DNA from: Platycnemis pennipes
Lineage: Eukaryota > Arthropoda > Insecta > Odonata > Platycnemididae
DNA: 64,000 bases
NCBI GenBank assembly: GCA_933228895.1
Contig: OW121852.1
Span: 58,322,872-58,386,871 of the forward strand
Direction: 5' to 3'
Of this stretch, positions 45,515 to 59,800 are shown piece after piece. Both the position numbers and the translations under genes were made by a program. The stretch's first letter is position 1; the number at the start of each line of letters is the position of its first letter. The notes under the pieces are model-generated. The model had not been told where the DNA came from and made no database searches. It saw nothing but the letters and a program-made list of their open reading frames with translations.

Positions 45515-48500
45515 AAACACATTCGATCGGAAGCAATACTAATTTATCCCTTATTCCGTTTCAGCAATTATTCTCTCATATAATAGGCATGCGTTTATTT
45601 TTTTCACGTGCAACTACAAGGATTGTCGTTCCGGCCGGGAACCGGGATTGTCCTTCCGGCCTGAAGACGCACCGAGGATAAGGGGAGGTACTTTGTCGGA
45701 AAAAAGCGGCGGAACATCTTGAAAATAATGATAATATTAAGGCATTGTAAATTGTTAATACAATCACATTAATAAACTGAATTTGATATTCTGTATATAA
45801 AGACAGTTAATACGTTCACATTCATAAACTTTGTATTTTCTGTATATAGTACACTTCCCAGACAATTTCATTTCGAAACCGCCACAAAAGACTAAAATCA
45901 TATTTTTTGGGAGGAGCTTAGCTTGAAACTTTACACAGGTTAACGCTTTCACACAGGTTCCATACCAATTTTTAACTTTTGGTTTGCCATCCAGCGCGTT
46001 ACTGAACCGATTTCTGCGGCTGGAAAGTCGGTTTCTTCCCTTATCTTTATATCTACATACTAATAAAAACCTTCGATATAATGTTCTGTAAACATCATTT
46101 CTGTAAGAATTACACTGGCACGATTTTAATCTTATTTTTTTTTCAAAGTAACACACGTAATCTACGTGCCTTAAAAATATGCCGTTGCTGGTTTTACCCA
46201 ACTTTTCCATTTGATTGCGTAGCAATTCGTCGTTATTCACATTACATGCTCCAGGTACTTCGCGCCATTTTTGTAACTCATCAGGAAATATTTTTTTACG
46301 AGTCCGAGTCCTGGAGAGAAAGATGGAACCAGGTAGTTCAAATGTAAAATTACATACCCTCTAACGTTTATTTAGAATGTATTGAATCCTATATAAATAG
46401 CTCTAAAGGAACTAACTTAAATTTTATGAAGCTCCATACGTTCTTTTGTGGCAACTTATATATTACCGCCAAGGCTCGACAAGCCGAGGTCCATCCATTA
46501 GAGACCATGAAAGTAGACGTAAATTTATTCACTCATTACCGAGATGTCAACCGTAGAAAAATTTTCTGAGTGCACTCCATTCCTGGCACTGTGTAATAAA
46601 CTGTCAACACCTAGGTGTTTAACTAAGAAGTACCGGTTACTTCGACGCCGAGATGCAAATCGAGTCTACCGAACGGCCTTCGGGAAGCAATAAAAGCGTA
46701 CAAGGAAATCACGGCTGGCGGGAGGGACGCCCCTTTTGGTAAGGGAAATGCGTCAGTACACACAGAGAAAATGTGTTGCTTACCAGCCCAGACCCTTTGA
46801 GGACGCAGATGAATACCTAGTAGTTGAGTAGTATTTGTTTTTGTGAAAGGTAAACTAATTGGTACATGTTATACTGAAAATCAACACATCTAACGACGAC
46901 CTCTTTCATTGTGACGCACTGCAAAAGAGAGGATTCGTTCAAAATATCCACACGTGAAAAACTAAGAAGCAAGTAAGCGAACTACGAATAGCATCTAAAG
47001 TTCGTAGAGTAAAATATTTGTGATGTGAGCCGTTAACATATCTAAATAACAAGGAGAAATAGGGAAATCAATTTCCGAGAAATATTCCTTCCGTATTTTC
47101 AACCACGTCATTCGCTTCCAATCCAAGCATTTAAATGCATTGCAGAAATAATTTCTACGTGAAGTTTTCATCTATCACGTTCGATTCGCCTAAGAAACAA
47201 TGGGATACCTGAATAATTTTCATTGACACTGAGCTTTGCAACGTCGTTTTCAAAGCAAAAAGAGAAAATAATATCCAGACAAAAATGCCGGCTCGCGAAA
47301 AATTCGCATGCCAAAATACGATTTTACAAAGCTCTCCTATTGCAAAATGCGTTACTTCTGGGTTTATTAGACCCGGGAAAAAAAAACAATAAGATAATTT
47401 TCGTCTGATGCGTAATTAAAGCAACTTGGGACACAGAGAGAGGTATAATACCAAGTTGAAAGGCAAAAAAATCCCCTGAAGTCGTGTAGGAATGTCAATT
47501 ACGTTTTTCCTAAACTTTCCGAGGGTGGGAGAAGAAAATGAATTCATTTCACTAACCTCTCAAGTTTTCCCGGGGTGGGTGGAAGGTGGGGGCGAGTTGG
47601 CGAGAATATTTACGACTTAATTAAAGCTGGAGATACATTTTCCAGAAAATACTGCGAAGAGGAGTGGGAGGGCTACGCATTGAGGATTATTCTAGGCGAA
47701 CAGCTCGAGAGAATACACTCCTAATCGTCCCTGAAATTTCAAATGAATTCTCGATTCGACTGTGATCTTAACTTTTTTCAACCGGGTCCACGCCGCTTTC
47801 GAACCCGGCTCGTCACGCACAATACTACCGCAACCGCACAATTAATAGGATCCCGAATGGCGGGAGCGCAAGTAAATCACGCCGAGGCGAGCCATTCCCG
47901 CGGTCGCTTAAAACAGTGTGGGAGAGGAGCGGTGCCGAAGTGAAATGAATGTCCACACCAAGGCGCTCCGAGCATCTAAATTATGCATCGATTTTCCGGC
48001 GTGCAGCAAGGCACGGCAACCTTCACCCCCTACTCTCCCCTGCGTTCTCTTTGCCCTACACATTCGTTCAACCCTCGCCTCGGAAATCCAGGCAGGGACA
48101 CACCCAGGCATCGCGACTCCTCGCCTGCACTCATTAGGCTACGTAAAGGGACGAATACGAAAGATAAGAGCGTTTGCGTTGGGATTTCCAGTGCTAACGA
48201 GTCTTAGTGCCAGTGGCCACTTCGATGGGGAAGATTCTTAGCAGAATCCATCCAATGGTTTCTTGTCGACCTCCACAGCAACGTTTGACCGCGTACGACC
48301 ATCCGAAGTGCACAAGTTGTATTCCTTAAGCGGATGAATGCAGTGGAAACGAATAATTTACCAATTTTAAGCATGATAACACAAACAAAATAATTCCAAT
48401 GAATGGATATTCAAATTATATTACGCGAAAGAGCGAACCCGTGTGTAAAACAACTTCAATAACAAGCGGATAGCCTATGGTAACTAAGCCATTTGTTTAA

Positions 48501-51500
48501 ATATAAAAAGACATGAAATACAATAAAGTTGAGAACACAGGGAAAAATCGGCAAAATGAAAGAAATGTGCTCCGGCATAAGGTGAGAAGAGTCGAATCTA
48601 AAATGTGTTTCTCCCTCCAACTATACATAAAAACAAGACTACGATTTTAAATAGAAAGGTTACATTTTTCAGAAATTAAAGCAGAGAAAGTCAAAGCGCA
48701 TTCAGGCAGTGAAGGTGCATTATTTTCTATCACTAACTAAATTCCTCCCAAGATATTAAACACTTTGCCATGCTCTGTAAGTAGCAAAAATAAAATAAAA
48801 GGAAATCGGACATGGTCCCACCTAACCAAGTAATCAGAAAATTAATTAGAACTCAGTACGGTGTTTTTATGCTTCCCCACCACGCCCAAGTCAAAAATAG
48901 TGCGAATTAAATATAAAAATAAAATACCCAAAATGCTTACACCAAGATTCAATCCAAAAACGAGAGAAACATTCTACAAATTTAAATGGTAGGGAAGCGC
49001 TAATCCAAGCATCTCAAGAAACCATAATTTACAAAGCCATACGCAACAGATAAGGGGAGCTCATCTCGAGCTGCTCGAAATGGGAAATTAAGAGATAAAT
49101 GCCAAAGCTGTCAGCCCAGAAATCTAAAGAACAGTGCTCTACATAATTAAGAAATACTACAACAGAACTACAGAACCGATTTCATCATAAAAGTATCATT
49201 GATAACCATGCTATGAAGAGTATCATTATTATTTTCGCATGTCCCATCATTTAAAAATGTCGAGAAAAAAATTTGAAGAATCACCCATTTGCTCTTAGAC
49301 TTCCAAAATTTTCCTATTCATCCACCATATGCACGAGGTAGATGCCACAAATCAGAAGTATTAAGAAAAGTTACGCTCGCGGGCTGTTATTTAATGAATC
49401 TGACGTGGCCTAGCATTCATCCGGAACCTGCAATTATCCACCTGGCCCTTCCTCAAGTACCTTCTTCGCATAAGTGGTCCAACCCGTTAAATAGCTTGAA
49501 AAGGGAACCCTTTAGGGGACACCTTTGAACCCGTGAGATGCGCCCGCCTCTCCACGATTCAGAGGTGAAAGGTGAAGGCCTGCTGACCGTGAACTATTCT
49601 AGGATTTTTCCCACCATAAACGCAAATTTACCAGAATACGGAATGAAGGAAGGATGAAGGCAATGAAGCGCAAAACAGCTCGAACTAAGAGGGCGTTCAT
49701 AATTAAGTGGTAGCTTCAGTACTCAAAAAGACTGGATGAAAAAAACGTGAAAAATGTCTTGCCGATTCACACAACTTATGAGATATAACACGCTGAAGAA
49801 CTAATCAGGAAGCATTCGTAAGGGGGAGGGTGAATTTGAAATAAATTTACAGAGAAGAAGAAAAGTGATCAATTGAAATAATTTCAACGACGTAGACTAA
49901 AATAAGCAGGTCCATCATGGATGGATGAAAGGAAATGAGCGGTGGATGAGAAAGGAACGAAATGAAGGGTAGTGCTGAATTGAATTATGAGTAATAAATA
50001 AATGATTAGAGAAAATAATAATGTTGGAAGTTATATTAAAAAATCATTTCGATGCAAGAGGATTAATCGTTAGAATTGAATCAATCACGTTTAAATAATT
50101 ACATTATTTAGGATTTCTAAACAGATGAGTTGTTCTTTAAAATAAATTATCCCCGTTCCCCTAGTACCAAATATATTCCTTAACTTATGCACATAATAAT
50201 TTTGGGACAATTCATAATCAGTAGTTGTAGGCTTTAGATTTAAGGTGCAATAGTAATTTACATTTTTATAATTTAATTCAGTTTCAATATTTGGCAAGTA
50301 TAAAAATGAAGTTACAATGACAAACAAGTATAATAGCATAACTCAAGTATTACCCACACAATTCTAGAACTAGATAAGAGCATGCCATTTGCCTCCCTAG
50401 TCAGCTGAGCTATTAGGTAAATATCTTTCAGGAGGCTCCTCTGTATCAACCTTTGTCCCCTATTTAAAGTACGATACCGAATGTAAAATTAACCAGTCGA
50501 TGGCTTCAATCGTCAAAATTTAGTCCGTTTTATGTATCAAAGAAAACTTTTGGAGTAATAACGAAGTCACCGATATCATTTCATCATCCTCAAAGAAACC
50601 ATCTGGGAAGGATAATGGAGAATGGCTGTCTTTGACGAAAGAGAATTTACGCCCAAGACTCACCCGGTTAAATTCGTCTCGCGAAGACATTAACGCGACC
50701 TCTCGCATCCCTCTGTCAGATAAACACATCCAGGCGCTCGATTGCGTCGTAATCAGACAAGAGACGGTTGTTGCCGCAGACGGCTTGGGGGGGGATGGGA
50801 TGGCGGTGAGGGAGGGATAGAGGGGAGTTATCGAGGTTTAAAAATAAAGGAAACGCCCGCCTGGACCTAGCAGGGGTGGGGAAGAGAGAAAGAGGAAGAA
50901 AGGGGTTGCAGAGGATGGGTTTAATGTGGAGGAAAGATGATGACGGAGAGAGAGGGCGGGGAGTTGCAACTGAGTGGGTGGGAATGCCTCCCACCCTCCC
51001 TCCGGTGTGCAGGGAAAGGGTAGAAGGGGGGCACGGGAGGGGGTGTGGAGGAGGAGAGACACGAGAAAGTAATCGATGATGCGAGGTTGCTACGGTTACG
51101 CCCTCGACTCTCCCTCCGTCTCTCTTCCTCTGATACCAGTGCCATCAACAAAGTTCGAGTGAACACAAAGCTATAAATCATCCTAAATTTCCAGACAAGT
51201 AATTTTTCCATAACTGGGCTTTGGCGTATTCTGAAGAAAAGTAGCCCATAGGATTTTGGGAAGATGAAGTAAAAAAAGCTTTTGATACTATATGGCGACC
51301 AATATCTCCACCCCGGTATAATCAATTAAGGGGCTAAAAGGCAAAGAGATTACTAATTTCAACTTGACTGCAGGCCGTTTGTCTAATTTTACACCCAACC
51401 AGTTTTAAGTTTACTACCATAAAAAAGTGGCCAATAAAATATAAATCACTAGATAATTTTCATTTGAGCCAGTTCATTGCCGCCTAGTTTTTTACATGCT

Positions 51501-54430
51501 CGTTCAATTATGAGCCCTGGGCTAGGGGAAGAGGGGGTCAGGATTCAGGATTTCAATTGCTTACATATCATCCATAGCGATATCAACAGAGACAACGTCA
51601 GGGGGAAATAACCTCCAAACTATCCCCTCAAAATCGTCATTTGGCAAAGAACTGAAGTACTGCGTTCAACTTTTCAATTTAGCCTTTCATGCGTTTTTCA
51701 AACACTCAAACTAAATTTTAATTCATGAATTATGTATCTGTTGATATCGTTCAAGGTATTCTTTTAAATTACTCTTTACTTTTTCGCAGAGGAGTAACAT
51801 TTAAGGACGATACGTTACACGTTAATGAATACGTATGAGAATAGAAATAAAAATACATGGTACTTCTGTGCATTTAATGTCATGATACTACACTTCATCA
51901 GAAAAATCGTAAGGGGTTAAGCACAACAATAATATTTGTGGTAAAACGACAATGTTTTACTTTCCTACAAAGTCTATGAAAAGTATTCTGACTACAGAAA
52001 ACCTACTAGCAGCTACAAACAGAGCTTGGGATTAATTAAGCGTTTCATTACAATTGATGTCAGGAGCGTGCTCCTTTATGGCAGAGAGGTATGCACGAAT
52101 ATCAGAAAAAGAAGAAATCGTTACCGCAGAAATATACGAAAATTCTGATACGTAGCAACGTTAACGTATGCTTTTTGTCACCGAATGGTTCACAGAAAAG
52201 AGAATGAGAAAACTAAACACTGGATTCCCAAGGGAAGGATGTGTGGAAGGATTTCTAAAGTTTGTGGATGAGTAAATTTATGTAAATGTGAAGAGGCTAG
52301 TCAGTACGGATTGAGAAGAAAGTTCCTACAAACCAATGACTAGAAGAGTGGACTTCCATCTAGTAAGAGCTTATAATATCCTACATATCATGATAAGAAA
52401 AAGGAATTAATTAAGGTAATGATAGAATTTCATATGCACTTAAATGTTGTACTTATGTTACACAACCAAAGTCTGCTTCGTGCGCGTAGGGGATGAAAAT
52501 GTACGTTCGCGCTTAGCGTGGGCGCGGGAGCTATTTCGGTGAGTACCGACCCTGGCGTACCATGACCCGCCCCTGACTCCGAAACACCTCCTCGCCGAGA
52601 CCTGCCTGCCTCATGCCCCGTCCCCCAGGAATGCCGACATCATCCGGGAGAGTTGCACCCCTTTTCTCTTCCCCTCCGACGCCTCCTTCTCTCCCCCTCC
52701 CCTCCAGTCGCGAGCAAAACCGTCAACCTTGCCAAGCAGCACAGCCGTCGACGGTGCAGCGCACCGCCTTCAAAGGACGTTGACCCCTTAATATCGCATT
52801 ATTATCTCTTTTCCCAGGTGCATAACCGTGTAAGGGGGCACTGACGCCTGAATTTTACAACTAAAGACAGAGGGATGCAGCCTCCGCAGCGCTATCGGTT
52901 TCAAAGTAGAAATATAATACCAAACTTACACGCGAATGTTTCGATAGTGACTACTTCCAAAAATCCCGGGTGAGAGATGAATGTTTTGGGAGATATCAAT
53001 TAGTTAACAAAATAATATACGAGAGATGCAACACCAACCATTTACACAACTTTAAAAGCTACCATCAAGCATATAGGACGAATAAAACATTCCGCTAGAA
53101 ACATCAAATTTGATTCCAAAACGCCTATTGGTCCGTAAATTTTAACTATTTTCATTTTCCTCTAAACTACCCGTTCTTCTCCTCCATCTCCCCGCTTTTT
53201 CCAAATTATTCTATCTGTAAAGTCCATCAGCCCATCCTCACCACTATCCTCATCCGCATTCTACATTCTGTTTACCCTGATTATTCAATCAACTTCCTTT
53301 TTTCTCTTACCATCGCCAGTAATCCATCTTTTGAGAACCTCGCCAAAATACTTTAAACACCTGTTTAAAACAAAAACATAGATCGGAAGAGAAAGAGCGA
53401 AAATCACTCCAAAAAGGGTAATGGCCTCAGTAAGTGAATCATTTATCGAGATACCGACTCTTAGGCGCCCACACAAAGTGAAATATAGCCTCTACATCAA
53501 GCGAACACCGAAGATTAAGACACATGCGACCACAGGTGCAGCAGTATTTCACACTATAATACTGTCATTGGCAGGCCGAGGTTAAAATGCTGGCAAGATT
53601 CATACATTTATTAAGTACACACTTCATGCAAACAGACACGATGCGAACGAGTGCGCGCGCTGCTCGGAGTCGATCCCCCTCTTCCCCCTGCGGGGAGGCA
53701 GTCGATCAACTCCCCTTACCCCTCTGCAAACCTCCACACACACAGCCCCCCTCTCAATCCACTCTCCACCTCGTAAACCTAACCCCTCCCGCGCAACCCC
53801 AACCTGCTCACCACCAAAAACATTGAGGCGTCCGATAAGTCATTCGCGACGCTTTCCATGGAAACCTAGTGTTTGTGAGATGGCGAGTCTGAGTTCTCTT
53901 TATGAGTTACTGAGCTGTGGAAGTACGCTGTCTAAGCGCCGCCGCTGGGAAAAGCAAGCATATACACAACTGCATATCATGCAGAAATAACATAAATGGG
54001 AGTACGAGATTGGAGATGTTGAGATGATTAATCACGAAAAATCGGGAGCTAAGGAATCAGGAAATCGTGAGGAAAGATAGAGAGCGGAGATTCATCTGGC
54101 ATATGAAGCATTTCGATTTAACTGCCATTCAGTGCCGCTAGGTTCGATGTTGCTCTAGCTTTATACTTTTCAACTTCCTGTCTCCCTAGCGACCACTGTC
54201 TAAATTTGCATTGAGTGTATGATTTATTCCAACGAAATAGGTTTCAGCAATAATTAATAATAATATTATACTTAATTGATTCAGTGCATTCACAGAGGCT
54301 GCCATTCTCAAACGCGAGTGAAAAACAAAATACACTTTTATCAGTCTTCTTGCGATTTATTCATCCAGAAAATCCAGGCAAAGGTAGCAGAAAAGCATCA
54401 CGTACAAGTAACGGAATATTTAGCATTGAA
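45515..54430. other. Long stretch without a recognisable gene
   Basis: Mostly AT-rich with GC-rich or strand-skewed blocks at about 47740-48240, 50640-51130, 52480-52800 and 53640-53830. The frames in these blocks overlap on both strands and show proline/serine/arginine-rich composition expected of skewed DNA, so I do not call genes. Frame 45764-46240 (minus, 158 codons) is the longest; it has no domain I recognise. Confidence 0.35.
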
Positions 54431-54437
54431 TAAAATA

Positions 54438-54498
54438 ATATACACATATATTTGCATATGTATATTGTATATGTATGTACTTATATACACATATATAG
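54438..54498. repeat. TA/CATATG-rich microsatellite-like tract
   Basis: Alternating TATATA, ACACATATAT and GTATATG words over about 60 bases; a simple-sequence tract with local self-complementarity. Confidence 0.7.
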
Positions 54499-55175
54499 TG
54501 TTTCATCTATCATGCCACCAATCACTCTCAAAGAAATAAATCCCAATATCAATTTCTATAATAAACCAGGAGGCAAAAGTTAACAAAGTAATATTAATAG
54601 ATATCGAAATGGGACAACTCTTGGGCTCCAAATCACGACCTACATGGAGGAGTAAAATAAATCAAAGTTGATTGATTAAAACTTTCGCGAGGACCGAGAA
54701 GTACCCAAAAAAAACATATTACCATATAAAAGTTATTCAATTCCTTCTTCCCCTTCTCTTCAGGTGAACGGTCTTTTCGCCTAAAATGACAGATCAGGAT
54801 ACATAAAGAAATTTAGTTGCAGCTTTGAATCCCAAGGTTAGACAAGCAAAACCCTATATGCGTTCTCACGGGTTATAAATGTATGCCTAACCATTTCCCT
54901 ACGAACCGACGCAAAGACGCGGGAAAGGGGGTGTTCGCTCAGTCCAAAAAAGAGGATTCAGTAGTCAGGAAAAAAACGGATGGCTAATGAGAAGAATAGT
55001 TTATTTGATGGACAAAAATCAATTCCGGGATTTCCATCATTTATTCATACCAATCCACTACCAAGCACAAACGAAGGAGGTGTCAACTCGCGGGATTACT
55101 ATTATTATTGATCCGCCGATTAACATAGGATTGGAAGAGGATGAAAACATGATGATTTCTAAGCATTCCCATATA

Positions 55176-56864
55176 CTGTCTGTAAAAAAAAGCAAGACAC
55201 CCGAGTTTGAGGAGCTCTATCGTCTAAACGAAGCAATCAATGTCAATGCAACAAAAAGCATACGAGAGAGAGTTTATTTCTACGTTGGATCATTTACTTC
55301 AAAAAATTTTCTGCTCAATAGTATTTCCTGTACTTAATTTTTTCTCAAAAAAGTACCCGTTTTTTGCGCGTAAAATCAAGTTGCCCAACTTTGAGCGCTT
55401 GGTATTCCCGTAGTTTTTGTTCCAAGAACTTGCGATTTTGATATAAGGAAGCCAGATCTATTAGTAACAGTTTGCAGAAAACAAATTGTTTATACCACTA
55501 AAATTGATGGATTTGTTGTAAACAACGCAAACCTCTGCTAACTTCGAAACCAATCGGTCAATTGAAAATTGATTGGTACTGTTGTATGCCGTAGAATGTA
55601 AGTAATGCAGGTACTGATAACATTTACATTAAATATCACTAATAAGGGCAATATGGCTTATTATTTATCTAGATGTTTCTATACGCGTACCGGCAGCTCC
55701 GTCGTGGGAGAGGGAGGAGAAAAGAGGCGCGTGGTTGCCACCGACTCGGCAGTCGGCGCGCTTCCTTTAAATGACCGGAACGTACGGTAAAAGTATCTGT
55801 GTTGCTCCCTTCAGGTAAACTTAAGGATGTTAGGTTGGGGTGAGCTTTCATCAACATGCTTTTCTGCGGCGTAACTTCTAAGCTATAATTGCGTATTCTT
55901 TCGGAAGATAATTTCCAGCACGCTCCACAATTGCCAGCAACTATTTGAATCAATTCCACCCTTACGGCCGACAAAACACAATTCACCACCCTTCAGAAAA
56001 CCATCCTCACTACCTATGTGCAAAATAATTACTCTTTTCCCAGCTCCAGAAGGTGTCTTAAATCTACCGCGCCAGCCATTTACTTCCTGAATTTTTCCCC
56101 GGTAAACGTCGTAGTTCTGATTAGATGAGACATCATTTTCCACCCAGCAGTATTTCACTGAATGATGCTGAGAACACCATGTCTCGTCCGTATAAAATAT
56201 TTTATAGCCGTCGTTCCTCAAACGTCTAATCCGTCGCAAAAAGTTGTGGCGAGTTGTTGCAATGGTGACGGATTCCATCATCACTGGCTTCTTACCCAAC
56301 TTTTTATACTTATATCCCATGTCTAACAGAATGGACCTTAACTTTGGGAGACAGAAACGTGGGCAATCGGGAACATTCTCTAACAAGTGATCCATCAACC
56401 TGCGTAATGTTGGAAACATATTCCTCAAATAGAACCAGTGCACTGTCCTCCTTATTACACCAATCGTGAAATCGTCGATGAAGATCTTCGGCCTTCCCAA
56501 CAGACGAAGCCTCTTCTGTGCCGTAGGATGGTCACTACTTGAATTCTCCTTGTCACAATCCTTTTGTTTGGCGGCGACTCTTTTCACCGATGTCAAGCTG
56601 ATACCAAGGCAATCAGACGGCAAAAACTACGGGAATACCAAGCGCTCAAAGTTGGGCAACTTGATTTTACGCGCAAAAAACGGGTACTTTTTTGAGAAAA
56701 AATTAAGTACAGGAAATACTATTGAGCAGAAAATTTTTTGAAGTAAATGATCCAACGTAGAAATAAACTCTCTCTCGTATGCTTTTTGTTGCATTGACAT
56801 TGATTGCTTCGTTTAGACGATAGAGCTCCTCAAACTCGGGTGTCTTGCTTTTTTTTACAGACAG
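55176..56864 (-). mobile_element. Tc1/IS630-like transposon with identical 244-bp inverted repeats
   Basis: 1689 bp. The ends CTGTCTGTAAAAAAAAGCAA (55176-) and their reverse complement (to 56864) belong to 244-bp terminal inverted repeats at 55176-55419 and 56621-56864 in which I see no difference. TA flanks both ends (55174-55175 and 56865-56866), the Tc1/mariner/IS630 target duplication. The interior carries a partial minus-strand transposase and about 460 bp of non-coding filler. Identical long repeats with a defective transposase point to recent movement or repair using enzyme supplied from elsewhere. Confidence 0.9.
55883..56620 (-). pseudogene. IS630/Tc1-like transposase, N-terminal part only
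   Basis: The minus-strand frame has a GRPKIFIDDF linker, a winged-helix-like stretch (MFPTLRRLMDHLL, CLPKLRSILLDMGYKYKK), the first catalytic aspartate in FYTDETWC (56188-56186), the block VKYCWV and then RVIILHIGSEDGF and ELCFVGRKGG. After that the frame becomes foreign and stops at 55883. The second aspartate (usually in a MDNA-YH context) and the last acidic residue of the DDE/D triad are absent in all frames down to the left repeat. No ATG lies at the start: a TAG sits at the edge of the right repeat and the first methionine is well inside, so the N-terminus is also missing or spliced from elsewhere. Family known from arthropod genomes; activity not expected. Confidence 0.75.
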
Positions 56865-56866
56865 TA

Positions 56867-59800
56867 GTAGAGAACAGAGCTGAATGGAAAAACCCTGCAA
56901 AAAAAGAGAGAAAGACCGTTTTGGTCCCTTACTCACAGGGGAACAATTTGGGTCAAAGGTCCACAAACAATACCGCTAGAAAACGTTCCCAAGTGCGTGG
57001 ACAAGGGCAACCGGGGTAAATTCCTTCCGGTGCTTTCCGGGCAAGACAGCTGCGTAATCCTATACACGAGTCCCGGAAATTTTTGCGGTCACGGAAGGAA
57101 AGAACAAAGAAACCCTCACTTCCGGGGAAAACGCCAAGGTCCTAGGACCCTTACCTCACATTCCCTCCCATTTTCAGACCCTCAGTGGAAACAGAAATGA
57201 TTCCCCGGCCTCAAATTTGCCCCCAGACGCACGAATACGCGCTCTCATTGTCCTCTCACAACCTCATACTTCCCTAAACTCTCTCCACAGAACACACCGA
57301 GGGAAACATCCCCCCCAGCACGCACCGAAAAGCGCCGTCCGAGGGGCTTTCCCCCCGGGGCCAAAATCCTAGCCGTCTTCGCCTCTGCCTCCCCCCTACC
57401 CAGTCCGTCCCAAACCCATCCTCAAGCTTATGCCGAAGGACGGACCACCGCTCCCGTAACTCTCTTTCCCTTCCTCTCTACCTGGCCCTTTTAAACAGAC
57501 CGCGGAGAACGTTTAAAAGCTTTGCCTCCGGAGAGGGGGCAGGAGGGAGAGAGAGAGAGGGCAGAGGAAGGATAACAAGGAAGGTGAGGGTGAGAGGAGG
57601 AAGCCCTTTGGGCTTCCAAGGATGGAAGGTAAAAGAAACGAATGAGGGGGAAAAGGAATGGAACTGGCCGTGCCCGAGAACCGCTACCCTCCCGGGAGGC
57701 AAAAGCGCTTTCCTACTCACGACGTCCCCACGACCTTCGGAGCATTCCCGCCCGTCTCCTCGCAAGGAATCTGCATTCCCTGTCAGAGGAAAGGATGTTG
57801 GGGAGGATGAAGGGTACACGGGAGGGGGGGGTAAAAAGTCGGTGAGGTGGTTATACAGCGATAATATTCTCCTCTCTCAGGCAAAATACCTCCGTGCTTC
57901 GCGGTAATTTCTGGGGCGTAACGAGTATGAATGTCGGGTAAATCAGGTGGGCGTGGAGATCCTGAGGGAAAATTAGAAAGGACAGGGTAAGAAATGACTG
58001 GGGAACGAGAGCATTTGGATTAGATACTACGGCACTGGATTCGCATCAAATACGCTCGCTTCATTCCAGAAAATGAGCATGAATGAAGGAATTTACGGAA
58101 GAGAGGAAAGTACGATAATTAACCAAAGATAGGTGGGGAGGTAAAGATATCACTGGGTGAGGAGAAACTATTAATAAGCAATAAGTTAATGACCGTGGTT
58201 CATGTCGAAACTATTCTATACGCATGCAATGAATTCATCCTAGCATTTCAGCGATTACTTTTAAGTAAGGATGCACCTCTTCAAAACTACTACTTAAACC
58301 TCCGCCAACTCACAAATACCATATTATTTACCAATTTCACCTTCAATTCATCATACTTTTTACCTCCTCTCATCTTCCTCCCACCTCTAGCTTACTCCTT
58401 TATCATTAAAGTAAAAATAAAACAACTTTACTGTCAAAAATATCCTATTCCACTCACCTACTCTTTCTCCAATTTTCCCGAGTAATTTTCTTTCCTCTCC
58501 AACCACGTTCTTGCCTACAAGTTTATTGCACATTTAGTCTTCGTCCATAGAGTCTCCTCCAATATTTTTCAAGTCCAGAGCTCAAACGCCTCGAGTCTAT
58601 TTATACTTGGCTATGGTTTACGGTCGTATAGTCGTGCTTCGCCACACTGTGAATTCCCTAAGCTTTTCCAAGCTTATTTACAAAGTTCATTACAAACATA
58701 AATTCTCTCTCATGGTCTCCAACTCCTCTTTCGCAAGTTGAAAATTTCTCTCAATATCTATAGCACTTGATTCATTTCCACTCAAAATAGCAAAATGTCT
58801 TTAAATCCCTCTGATATTTATGACTAGGTTGGTGACCTACGCTTTTTAAATATCTTCACTAACTTCTTTATTTGATCTATACTTACTCCATCCTCACCAT
58901 TCCTTTCACACTCGTATAATCAATCATCAAAACATATGAGATAACATTTGAAATTTAAGGGATCGCAGTCGTCAACATAAAATACAATAAAAGCACATGA
59001 AATTCGCATCGAAGAGGAAGAAGATCAGGAAATAAATATGATGCAGCCAACATTGAAACATAGACATTAAGTATTAAAAGAATGAGCGCTCGCCAATTGA
59101 AGCAGATAAGAGAAAACAGCCCACACAAGCCTCTCCATATTTGAACTGGCTCACCACCGGCGTCATCGGTCTCAAAAAACCTTAACGGCTAACTGATCTA
59201 AGGCTCTTCACGGTCAGCGCTGAGGATGAGCGTAACCCTTTAAGCCGTGATCAGAAAGGCAGCGAGACGGAAAAAAGAAGAGTGGGCGAGGTGACCACCG
59301 GCAAATACGAGGCTATGAAACCGGCAGGGTTTTTTTTCCCTACGCAGTGACCAACAGCATATGGTATGCACATATTCAGTCAACTGAGCCCGATCCTCTT
59401 AAATTACCTACGTTACAGCCAGCGAAGTGATACGGTACAGCAATACAGATGAAAGAGAATGTTTTTTACCGTCACCCAACAAATTTGATTATGAAAAGGA
59501 AATTTTCCTCCTACACCGAAATTTAATTGAGAAGGCAAAAGTACTAGCAATATATTTCTAATATAATAAAATACAATTCTTGATTAAAAAAATATACCTT
59601 TGAAGTTTGCAAACATCGAATACGACACACCAAAAAAAGGAAAATTTCGAATGGCTGCATCGTCGACACCTCCTCGAGCTTAGACGTAAGGTCTCTCAAT
59701 AGGTTACAGTATTATTTTTCAGTCCCCTCATATTCTTTTTGGATAATCTCGATCACTCAGATAAAAGAAGTCCAATCATTGCATCAACAAAAGCAATCAA

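Noticed and set aside
54987..55337. 116-codon plus-strand frame sharing its C-terminus with a minus-strand frame at 56703-56966
   Set aside because: The shared part is simply the Tc1/IS630-like terminal inverted repeat read in the same direction from each end.
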